Positions 12,001 to 17,100 of a stretch of DNA of 40,611 nucleotides are shown here, piece by piece (within the stretch, counting starts at the first letter, position 1; the number at the start of each line of letters is the position of its first letter). The position numbers were made by a program, and so were the translations under genes. This DNA comes from a virus. The notes under the pieces were generated by a model. That model was not told where the DNA came from. It worked only from the letters and a program-made list of their open reading frames with translations, and searched no databases. The stretch covers positions 1 through 40,611 of IMG/VR virus record IMGVR_UViG_3300029263_000822, one strand, 5' to 3'.

Positions 12001-14175
12001 AAAGACTTGTTCCTAAGTGGTAGTACGATCAATCTTGGTGGTACAAAATTAAAATCAACTAGTAACGGTGTAGAGATTTCTGATAGTGCTGGAAATAAAT
12101 CAAAAGTATTGGGTGTTGACTCATCTGCAACTGGGTCATTTATTGACAGTGCTTATATTAGGAATAAAGCAGACAGTTCATATATCTTAGGAATAGCAGA
12201 TTCTGCTTGGATTACTTCTATTGCTGATAGTGCTTATATTAAAGGTATCGCAGATTCTGATTACATCAAGTTATTAGCAGATTCTGATTACATCAAGTTA
12301 GTAGCAGATTCTGATTATATCAAAACTGCTGCTGATAGCGCATATATCCAAGGATTTATTTCCACACCATACATAAAAGGTATAATAGACTCAGCGCATA
12401 TTAATCCAATCACTGGTATTGGTACTAGAACTATAGACTTTGGTGCCAATAAGATTTATTATAATAACACTTTTGCACAAACTGCTCAATTACCAAGTGC
12501 TACAACATACAAAGGGATGTTTGTATGGGATAACCAAGCACAACTTCCAAAGATTGCCGTTGGTGGAAATTGGATGGAATTGGCAAGGGCAACTGATGTT
12601 AGAGCAATTGCAGACAGTGCAGCAGCAGCATTAGTCAATTTGGCACCATCAACATTGAATACCCTGAATGAATTAGCAGCAGCAGTGGGTGATGACGCTA
12701 ATTTCTCAACTACTATAACAACTAGTATTGCTGAGAAATTACCCCTTGCTGGTGGTACGATGACAGGCGCTATTGACATGGGTGCCAATAATATTACCAC
12801 AACTGGTAAAATGCTTTATTCAAATGTATATGCTACAGAAGGCGATCTTCCAAGTGCAGGATCTTATCATGGTATGTTTGCTCATGTGCATGGCACAACT
12901 CGCGCATATTATGCTCATGCTGGAAATTGGATAACATTGGCAAATCTGTCAGACGCTTCGACAGATAGCGCAACAATTACTAATCTTATTGACAGTGCTT
13001 ATGTAGCAGCAAGAACTACTGCTGGTACTGATAGCGCATCCATTGTTAATATGATTGATAGTGCTTATGTAGCAGCAAGAAGTTCTGGTGGTGGTAGTTA
13101 CACTTCAACTATTACTCCTTATCATTATGTTTCAACTGCAAATCAAACAGTGTTTACTGGTGCTGACGCTACGGGCGATACACTATCATATAGTGCAAAT
13201 TCTGTAAATGTTTATGTGAATGGTATCAATCTTTTAAAAGCAATTGATTATACCACCAATGGTGCTGGAACCACAATTACTCTATTATCTGGCACAAATG
13301 TTGCAGATGATGTTGTCATAAATGCTCTAAGTCAAGTTGGTGCATCTGATGCAACAATAGCATCTGCTGTTAGTTTAACTATCGACAGTGCTTACATAGC
13401 AGCAAGAACTACTGCTGGTACTGATAGTGCATCAATTATTAACATGATTGACAGTGCTTACGTAGCAGCAAGAACTACTGCTGGCACCGACAGCGCATCC
13501 ATTGTTAATATGATTGATAGTGCTTATGTTGCGGCAAGAACTTCTGGTGGACTAACAATTTCTGATAATCCTCCAGCGGCACCAAGTTCTGGCGCATTGT
13601 GGTTTGATCCAGAAACACTTGAAACCTACGTTTATTACACTGATAGTGACAACACAGCACAATGGGTTAAATCTAATCCAACTGGATTATCCAACTCTAG
13701 TGTTGTGCATCTTATTGATAGTGCTTATGTTGCGGCAAGAACTACTGCTGGAACTGACAGTGCATCAATTGTTAATATGATTGATAGTGCTTATGTTGCG
13801 GCAAGAACTACTGCTGGTACTGATAGTGCATCAATTATTAACATGATTGATAGTGCTTATGTTGCGGCAAGAGTAGATATTGCTTCTAATTGGACTGAGG
13901 TTACAACATCACCTATTACTGCGATTGCCAACCAAAGACTTCTCGTAAATACATCAACTGCTAAAACTATTCTTCTCCCAGGGGGTGCAGTTTTGGGTGA
14001 TGAGATTAGATTTATTGATGCAACAGGCGAGGCAAGCACCAATAATATTACTATAAATAGGAATGGACACAAGATAGAAGCAAGTGATTCAGACTTGACT
14101 ATTGATGTTTCTAGAGCGGCATTTGGATTAGTATATTATAATGTTGCAAATGGTTGGTTATTTACGGAGAAATAA
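1..14175 (+). CDS. Giant repetitive tail-fibre/adhesin-like structural protein, 5' end outside window
   Basis: The frame is open from base 1, so the first in-frame ATG (343) is not the true start; 4724 codons are visible. Residue numbers here count from base 1. Visible modules: YadA-like head repeats (AIGxxN type) at about 420-640, 763-987 and 2700-3293; GGNLTVAG/DSMTIGG repeats at about 1200-1430 and 1750-1850; ESDG-rich segment at about 2235-2570; several LDVxGxI modules (for example near 3465 and 3755); two DLGS plus nonapeptide ADSxYxxxx arrays at about 3808-4120; a phage-tail-repeat-like stretch near 4210-4270 (LAPSTLNTLNELAAAVG); 22-residue DSAYVAAR repeats to about 4624; and a C-terminal beta domain ending WLFTEK. 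No enzymatic motif was seen. This is known fibre architecture, probably trimeric and distal on the virion, but attachment site and receptor are unknown. The stop abuts the next ATG. Confidence 0.85.
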   Translation, partial: GKEFNSSVHGRGSIYYQASAAGFQGQVSPAPGLWKTTLPLDISGGLNIAGKLTGVTSIDADSANLVNLSGKYVAYDSGRIGQFTADSGSVIELTGVRSVYNLGYFDKTFVDSYYMNGAFDGGIISTITAQGRLKNDADFVRSSVASWTNVNGTLDGIHLNKEVINGTPAGADSSYYHLSLTNDGKIFARGLRIGEDVGRPTAPVDPAQLVYNTQLGRGLTHPHAFYGIELNDSQFISTLQTNKIKSDFSADSAKIGGANSIFDSVGYPGTSIFSVVGALDSNLVEIIKDGSINFQGDLYNQGVKYVGAGIFSKIFEPTDFEDVHFTPVRKTAAQGDAFQVGGRMGINTSRPAHAFDFRTNDGIFQVSGLFNSGAPHYALQSPATINAIPSSYQVFGDTDSDKSRMLWDPAKARFRAGYFNRGAILSTEMGLYSTAFGKNTKAKDYAFAQGDSSEALSSYSFASGYKSTIDNNSQYGIAMGAENTLANAQSGIAIGQLNQVLATKGIGIGKSNTGIAQNAIAIGDNQIASGNFSIAIGQGNQVTGTNSIAIGPSGNVIGGTNSVGIGVNHNISGSYNFGFGDGTIFNSTTNLSFAFGKNVEVGGDYSFGINLGTGAGASAFIPIPNNHDNFMSIQNGNVTIGSDSDLTRMATPVSSGTGNLYVTGDLIYSGTSLKLTPDGTLIQSSPWEDDGTRITYTNGGKPIGMHVSLPNTPIEAAGDRGFIFRGQYSGAYNTDISEGASFFDSAGGTTTSFSNFAANVSLMGYYPKGGIFRVGLINVADHRNDSMGAHSIGMGYHNKVNADYGVALGGNTTKVIGRYSIGLGGNLNEVTGEFSTALNGTGTKVKGNYSLALGGQGTTIVGNNSVSLSGGGTANYIKGANTFLIGFGNKDSAADNGTASGSPSSGTPYKNFFVGFDNIVDSNSHNIRENFVFGEGNKIATTNGKGNFIIGRDVVLTGSQSNQIILSNPTNDSTGVDNTKVAIGKHHAEYALDIRGTIRVGGDGVYRGDSFDSHESSIIINDQDIRDYIKGVDPTNAAIVIEQPNIALPTATVVNIEQSNPAVLVIRNTNGILTDGKTVKFDLPSLTQIGQFLNDSIFAVSPVVGGLGDSFLLYDGATYADAATRVAVNTIKGTTRQKGGGLGITLGTANPYVYGTTGTQYDSAQFDAAGATPTAEIEFGQYLALKNLPIVSGGGSAPAPSRFKTTVIMDSDLIVAGTVTLNDSAFIGKDLVVGGNLDLTTGYMKTGGYLDVNTYGIFGDSVTIGGNLSGVKVFTSTDSMTVGGNLTVAGSITGATNYVGSDSMTIGGDLTVAGAVSGVTTYVGADSMTVGGGLVVTKTVVTGTHITGGGDLTVAGAVSGVTTLVSSDSAIVGGNLTVAGAVSGVTTLVSSDSAIIGGNLTIGGGLSGITSLTASGPITFADSIRIGGSVRWLDNSDDDSFYIGNLSFDSYVLRPGSQILGAVLDYFDTDYVQQRVDSFNSWQIYPDAIVYNPSDKHKVVAIGITNNQAWTGWNPSLNGGGNAAYSHHLLKTGTTFSDVTDDSAITLASYNSRHTNFSSGLGDSVGLDIQGKINIRTADVNGDDYITNPPITFSGNGTTSTAWPNPPWLRQTGYIDQPYVRAQLDGQFLLDLFQQDASTAANSKEFFRGMLDSAYIISIWDSDYYWKHDSFNAVYIGAPGQLYDGTAANGFYYDGNIKLAINKRGDSSEYNLDLRGDARFEKNLVVEDSITMIGNLSGVVNLAMSGAIGTATTFKSTDSMTIGGDLTIVGSITGATNYVGSDSMIIGGDLTVAGAVTGVTRFVTSDSAIIGGSLKVESDLTIGGGLTSSSFFNIDSFVNIGGAVKLGSFNGRDSHLGLGVYDASQIKGKNGLYVGDSTHLRGGLKVLGHDNVLQEAYTFTIDSAYLQTKQTVTMNNTQIQNAFGPNDADSHVTLAFTDSPDFDFLKIKRTTVGGVTTLLLKGVDYDSIGNRTLFDSSQYGYGSPSHNLVTNANKLKNVYIKEPSLLATDTSIVGEEIVAIADSNGKKSIIIGSQIISLAGHAVPKDSNKFSDAGDSIQVNAGLALYGVTDPIVKLRAADGTLKGQLLKDRDFTIVDSYQIRVFTDIAITPGLFPTNYGTNDSSFLILGDKIDIQDRTPKLTSKSDFVGPTNLYGHVTLGNYDMANAAYPGYPHTGSKLTTHDSFIIKGGMHFESSGDPVIRNKIQFDGDVHVDSGKTWFFGPKKTLTHSIPADLNYRFESDGVGTATVPARIESDGGPNIANSFAQGTPIGTEAAKHHINTTDGYGHFSSIVAKTTFDSHLAITMDSHIVANVRINTDPLTLNAVSMTANDLIIRPGKTMFYGTQRQRAFKFLKHDSDGVGGLLNKFESDGTFNGTLRMNGATPYADSALNPRRHYHQGDSDFRLTLDSHIVEILQSPPLPEMNFTVPVNFSKNAIYGGTATFNDSAVFNGNFTLNTGNFTLDSTSVMTVGPPVYYYKYESDGTGAGTKTTHGLDVQNVYPDGQLYTRFQHFFDRSATHFQTFNSTKSDAQNVVYKYESDGSPIFGGKGRTTPNGVLHHAQTDSFGTVSNTGHLRHTSRIALDSHIVRIIDSDFIGVRLQTPWKIINATAGVTKKIFYDEQGAVIIGPQNLLAADDTDTRLVLDSGNVLFLSNNFQTGVTIGDADIDPIERGNIVNKGAEGRLMWIPQRGAFRVGALDLSGRSNDWKDSNVGYQSIAIGNNTKAAHYSTAIGYNVITGKVKEQSVGASKNNNYSVGIGQGITQEQRNSVAIGLGIHSTPVSLNQVYNKTNIVNIGHTIYSAGNNNTSIGYRIVAGKTTITPLPNDGSANDLTQIGRDLIAGTTSDRSVSIGYKNKVESRDTLAIGDDVNVQTSSTNGVGIGKTVKVKGSGVALGRNVQVKSGTGVIVGKDASVSGTNSVFVGSSGGTTNGGVAVGKSVYASNNAVAIGKNSKAVNSNALAFGQNVQSGSGGIAIGSTLVGRTGSVLIGKSGTQTGNYAVSVGSGLTSSTGSVALGANVNSGSYSVAMGKGNTSGSYAVSIGMGVTAGSYGVAIGLNNTASNYGVSIGKGNTAGTMSIVIGRDNVANSGTSAEPGVTVGVSNTNNTRANIFGASNTGNNDVSIYGSTNSGSNSSTNNTRYALIYGHGNTISSYNGLVYGKNNTVLRNGMAYGSGNDAKNEGITFGYDNEANMLSANTAYHSFAFGRGNTVDRNALAFGRDNVADNQGIAFGRNATATGVASGDGGISIGRNVSSFGPNAMAIGTNIVVGSAAATATNSIGIGLGTTSNTVSTNNTLSIQGGQVVIEQDQVNIVPATASIVKTEGAYGAGLNVTCTKLNENGRAGTKYGLEVNGPINVNGTDASGNLHDIYIQGMRLYNYIRYYGADSAWILSAADHDYVKSIVTKEYIRATSTSDTFFQKSTSAGSAHLVYNGGAGSFVGINLSNSGTSNTPGYLRYGLDSAGIYKTNVDYTLDVNGNLNVEGLTYQGDIILPTGGLDSSVYLNHYTNNIVYNIAADSAQVFFDSNYVQARGAFGGQTGNTNDSDYVFKMIDQEYIDNTITKVWPDSNYVHGSIDSSVGNSIIAFRVKHILAKHGDFAQSENAADAASGRGEAQFTNPTFWEPSFGTKVGIGKITHNHWDSNPSRSGVLTNLRSVGQTTVVAGAPVIDTLGTTTASLTHGIGLAVGGKVVIHGTQEPVTGAQERPALEIFNGHIEVNGEKLELKSPWIEGPSYVNYKPISKFIGVGQVAPNFNFDVAGKINADSGLFVNGIDIKNIYDSAWILSATDETYIKGIADSDYILTTLNATKHILPELDISYDLGSPTQRFRDLYLSSNSIKLGDVTINSGPTGLALSDSAGNLLKFGGIDSDAIAGFVDSDYVKSRADSAYVQSIITPVFIKTIADSAYVKLLADSDYIKTSADSDYIKLVADSDYVKSAADSAHILGIADSAWITSIADSAYVLGIADSAYVTTVIDAKLAATGHIIPALDSAFDLGSVTHKFKDLFLSGSTINLGGTKLKSTSNGVEISDSAGNKSKVLGVDSSATGSFIDSAYIRNKADSSYILGIADSAWITSIADSAYIKGIADSDYIKLLADSDYIKLVADSDYIKTAADSAYIQGFISTPYIKGIIDSAHINPITGIGTRTIDFGANKIYYNNTFAQTAQLPSATTYKGMFVWDNQAQLPKIAVGGNWMELARATDVRAIADSAAAALVNLAPSTLNTLNELAAAVGDDANFSTTITTSIAEKLPLAGGTMTGAIDMGANNITTTGKMLYSNVYATEGDLPSAGSYHGMFAHVHGTTRAYYAHAGNWITLANLSDASTDSATITNLIDSAYVAARTTAGTDSASIVNMIDSAYVAARSSGGGSYTSTITPYHYVSTANQTVFTGADATGDTLSYSANSVNVYVNGINLLKAIDYTTNGAGTTITLLSGTNVADDVVINALSQVGASDATIASAVSLTIDSAYIAARTTAGTDSASIINMIDSAYVAARTTAGTDSASIVNMIDSAYVAARTSGGLTISDNPPAAPSSGALWFDPETLETYVYYTDSDNTAQWVKSNPTGLSNSSVVHLIDSAYVAARTTAGTDSASIVNMIDSAYVAARTTAGTDSASIINMIDSAYVAARVDIASNWTEVTTSPITAIANQRLLVNTSTAKTILLPGGAVLGDEIRFIDATGEASTNNITINRNGHKIEASDSDLTIDVSRAAFGLVYYNVANGWLFTEK
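1261..1920 (+). repeat. YadA-like head repeats, block 1 of the giant protein
   Basis: About 220 residues of degenerate 14-16-residue repeats with the core S-x-A-I-G-x-x-N (AIAIGDN, SIAIGQGN, GIAIGQLN). This is the signature of the left-handed beta-roll heads of trimeric autotransporters (YadA/Hia head family). It is preceded by a GINTSRPAHAFDF module resembling the VGIGTxxPxxxLDV linker of fibre proteins. In a phage protein this most likely forms a trimeric shaft or knob. Confidence 0.75.
2290..2960 (+). repeat. YadA-like head repeats, block 2 of the giant protein
   Basis: A second head-type run with units such as HSIGMGYHNKV, YGVALGGN, YSIGLGGN and YSLALGGQ, more degenerate than block 1. 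It ends in the linker KVAIGKHHAEYALDIRG, the same head-then-LDVxG order seen elsewhere in the protein. The order suggests that a head plus neck cassette was duplicated. Confidence 0.7.
3822..4221 (+). repeat. 24-residue DSMTVGGNLTVAG repeat array
   Basis: Tandem units of D-S-x-x-x-x-G-G-x-L-T-V-A-G-x-x-x-G-x-T. Two units contain a perfect 44-nt direct repeat (4057-4100 and 4129-4172, offset 72 nt). Positions 3871-3944 recur at 5311-5384 with two mismatches, 1440 nt downstream and in frame. These are the most DNA-similar repeats I found in the window, so copy number may vary through slippage or recombination. Confidence 0.8.
5311..5384 (+). repeat. Distal copy of the 3871-3944 repeat
   Basis: 74 nt identical to 3871-3944 except at two positions, in the same reading frame. 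It sits in a second short block of DSMTIGGDLT units (about 5260-5480). The copies are separated by 1440 nt that encode an unrelated globular-looking region (residues about 1430-1720). Confidence 0.8.
6700..7710 (+). repeat. ESDG-motif-rich segment of the giant protein
   Basis: At least five copies of F/Y-E-S-D-G or R-I-E-S-D-G (for example YRFESDGVG, NKFESDGTF, YKYESDGTG, YKYESDGSP), each followed by a Gly/Thr-rich turn and alternating with LDSHIV motifs (three or more copies). The same ESDG motif appears twice near the end of the neighbouring 1563-aa protein (about 18307-18370). Acidic, Gly-containing loops like this could bind calcium, but that is inference. Confidence 0.5.
8100..9870 (+). 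repeat. YadA-like head repeats, block 3 (largest)
   Basis: About 590 residues of SxAIGxN-type repeats (YSVAMGKGNTSG, YAVSIGMGVTAG, YGVAIGLNNTAS, YGVSIGKGNTAG). The period is 14 residues in the cleanest part, near 9000-9230. It ends at the NTLSIQGGQVVIEQDQVNI segment. This is two to three times longer than blocks 1 and 2 and would form a long beta-roll. Confidence 0.75.
11422..12360 (+). repeat. Duplicated DLGS module plus nonapeptide ADSxYxxxx arrays
   Basis: Two copies of a unit that begins HI(L/I)P-x-LD-x-x-x-DLGS-x-x-x-(R/K)F(R/K)DL at 11422 and 11944, 522 nt apart. Each is followed by an SDSAGN segment and then a 9-residue repeat array: 8 units at 11701-11916 and 7 units at 12169-12357 (27-nt period; for example ADSDYIKLV, ADSAWITSI, ADSAYVLGI). 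The DLGS module also begins the 594-aa protein at 21614. Confidence 0.85.
12991..13872 (+). repeat. 66-nt (22-residue) DSAYVAAR repeats in three blocks flanking domains
   Basis: The unit reads DSAYVAARTTAGTDSASI(V/I)NMI. Block A is 12991-13080, block B 13384-13539 and block C 13717-13872. Between A and B lies a domain with VNVYVNGINLLKAIDY; between B and C lies an ALWFDPETLETYVYY domain. Both are recurrent phage-fibre modules. Protein copies are nearly identical while the DNA differs at third positions. Confidence 0.85.
14052..14059 (+). promoter_or_regulatory. Candidate internal T4-type late promoter
   Basis: Perfect TATAAATA inside the end of the giant gene, 117 nt before the ATG at 14176. 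In T4, gp55-directed RNA polymerase needs only this -10-like octamer. Because the site lies in coding sequence and about four such octamers are expected by chance in an AT-rich window this long, it is weaker than the intergenic sites. Confidence 0.35.
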
Positions 14176-17100
14176 ATGAGTCTTGTAGTTATTGATAAAA
14201 TTGACAGTCTTCCTACACTTGGTGTGCAGGAAGACGATGAAGCAGTGGTTGTAGAAGATAAAGCGATATATAGGCGTTTTGATTTAAGCACGATAACATC
14301 TTACTCTTGGGATTTTACTCCTAATGATACCTTGGATACAGGGTCAGCATTTAGTTCATTATCTGCTGGTTCTAATGATTCATTTTCTATAGAGTTTTTT
14401 AGTAACAGAAAAACCACTAATGAAGTGACAATATTTTCTGCTGGTAATCCTAGAATAGATTCTGTAGTAGACCTTTCTTCGGAATCTAATTCGATACGAC
14501 CATATGGTTTAACAAGCGCAGTGAAATTCGGCGCATATACTTCATCACCAACATCAGTTTATCTTGAAAGTAGTCTCGATTTTATGTCAATAGATAGTTC
14601 TATTGATAGTTTGTCATTATTTGCGCCATTTACTATAGAATTTTGGTATAACAAATATAACACTTCACCAAGTACTGGCGGCACTAAAGATGTTATCTTT
14701 GGTGCGAATAATAAAAGTTTAGTGGATGTTTTAACCATAGATGAAGCAGGAATTATTGTTAATAACATCAGATATTCTGGAAATAATGCGTATACCCAGA
14801 ATACTTGGGAACACACCGCTCTGACATATGATGGTTTTAATTATGGACTTTTTAAAAATGGAGATTCTATTCCATTAGTTATGACACCAAACAATGACGT
14901 TGCATATGAAGGTCAAACTGGTGACGGTGGTATATCGTATTCTCACGATTCTGGTTTTATGACTATTTTCGAAATGGATAGGCGAAGATCATCATCGTGG
15001 CAAGTAAGAACAACAATGTCACCTACAGATAAAACTCTTTTTTATATGGGAAGTGTTGCAAATAGAGTACAATTACAGACTATAAATTCTGGGGCGAATC
15101 TAAAATTATCAGCGGGTGATGTGAATGGACCAGAACTCATAGTCGCGGCACCAAGTGATGGTAAGGTCCATACAATTTCTTGGGATGTTCAAACTTTACC
15201 TGGCAGAGTGCGATTGTGGATTGATAGTAATTATCAAGGATCGAATTCAATTGCAGCAGCATTACCAGCGAACCAATGGGCAATTACAGAAATCGCAAAT
15301 GTGCCTGAGTTGAAATTCACAAGATCAAGTACTATGTTAGATTCTTCTACTAAATTAAGAACTGATGGTGCACAATATTATGATTCGGCAATGTTTCCAT
15401 ACTCAACATTTAATGATGAAAGTGATGGAACTTATAATTATTATGTTGCCTATCCCTTGGTGCAGAAGGAGGAACAGAAAGCATACGGTTATGGTGCTGC
15501 TTGGAGGGCAGATCGAGTCAAATCCTATACTAGATACCAAGAGTTTGCTGCAGGATACTGTGGCAAGGTAGATGGTGCAAATCAGTACCATAATGTAGAT
15601 AAACGATTTGGCAATTCGATACTGAATAATTACAACCACTTCAGTAGAGGGGGTGACGAGTGGATTGCTGCTGGAAAGAATATTCGCGCCATTAACGGAG
15701 GTCAATTAGGTGATTGGCTTCATGTCCCTAGAATGTATCTCAGTTCTTTGGGAGAGCATAATTGGTATTATAGAACTGGTTGGACGAGGACAACCAGTGG
15801 AAGCAACTATGTAACTGTAAATAATATATCCATAATCCCCGGTGGCGACCAAACCTATTATTTTGAAATGGATAAGTCAAAGAATCCATTGCGTCAAAGT
15901 CTTAATGGTTATGGTGTTCCCACCGAGAAAAGGTATGTTGATCCAGGTCGATGGTATGGAGATCAACAAAGAGCGTATCTCACTATGGTTGCAACATCCA
16001 AGTTGGCGCGGTCATCTGCTATGGGCGATACACCTGAACTCTTTAAAGAAAACATAAATATTGCGATGGATAATTACTATCCTAGAAACGGTGCTGAGAG
16101 TACGCAAGTAAATTTTGGTTACGGATATATCTCTGGCGATTTTATTCGCACAAGTCATACTATACCTGCCCGCGGGACAAGAGGGGCAGAACCACTTAAT
16201 GCAACCACAGGTCATACCGATGATGAGTTTTTTCTAGGTGGTTTTTTTCTTGTAAACAATAAGGACAATGCGGATGTCTCATATATCATATCTGAACCTG
16301 ATAATAGAGTTTACTATTTTGCAAACTCTGTATATTTAGGATACCTAAATTTTCCTTCAAGTGTTGAACCTTATACGGTAATAATACATAAAGGGCATAA
16401 TATGTACTACTATGGCAACGCCCATAACGAGGAATCGCCATCACTTCCCGTAAGAAATCTAGCAGGTTATTACCCTCCCTACGGTTCTTACCATCATAAC
16501 AGATGGGGTAGGTACTATGAACGGTCGTATTATTATAGTGGACCAGATTTTATTTGGAACAGGCACAATATCTTCAAAAAACTAAGAGTTGATCAAAATT
16601 CATGGGTATATGATCCTGTTACACAAATGGGTTTAATTCCATCAACAGATAGGAACTCAACTGCCTCTGGTGATGGTGCGTTTGGAATGGATTCTTTGGG
16701 GGATTCTTGGGAAGGTTCTCTAAAGAGCAATCTCATGTACAATACGCAATTATATACTGAGTATAAAGATGCTAATGTGACCGTGGGTGAATCGATAAGG
16801 AATAACCTTGGTGAAACGACAGGACTAGAATATGCAACAGCGTATGTTGCCAAAACTGGTGGTACTGTAGTTACTTATTCTGGCGCAAATGGTTCTAATA
16901 TCAGAGCAGCGATAGATTTATTATCTGAGGGAGATGCTCTGGTCTTGCCAAGTGGAGCATATGACGTTAGTGGCGAATATGATGGTCGTTACTATGGTCT
17001 TCCAAGTCACGGAGAAGATAATCGGCAAGCAATATGGCGTCGAGATTATGTAGGATTTTTAGTTTGTGGGGAAACCAACAACCCCAATGATGTTCATCTT

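Noticed and set aside
11701-12357. Regular short repeats as a CRISPR array
   Set aside because: The period is 27 nt with no spacers, units are degenerate at third positions and translate to in-frame ADSxYxxxx repeats.
15700-16620. Diversity-generating retroelement as the explanation of the aromatic islands
   Set aside because: No reverse transcriptase frame and no template-like copy of these segments was seen in the window. The idea remains open only if one exists elsewhere in the genome.
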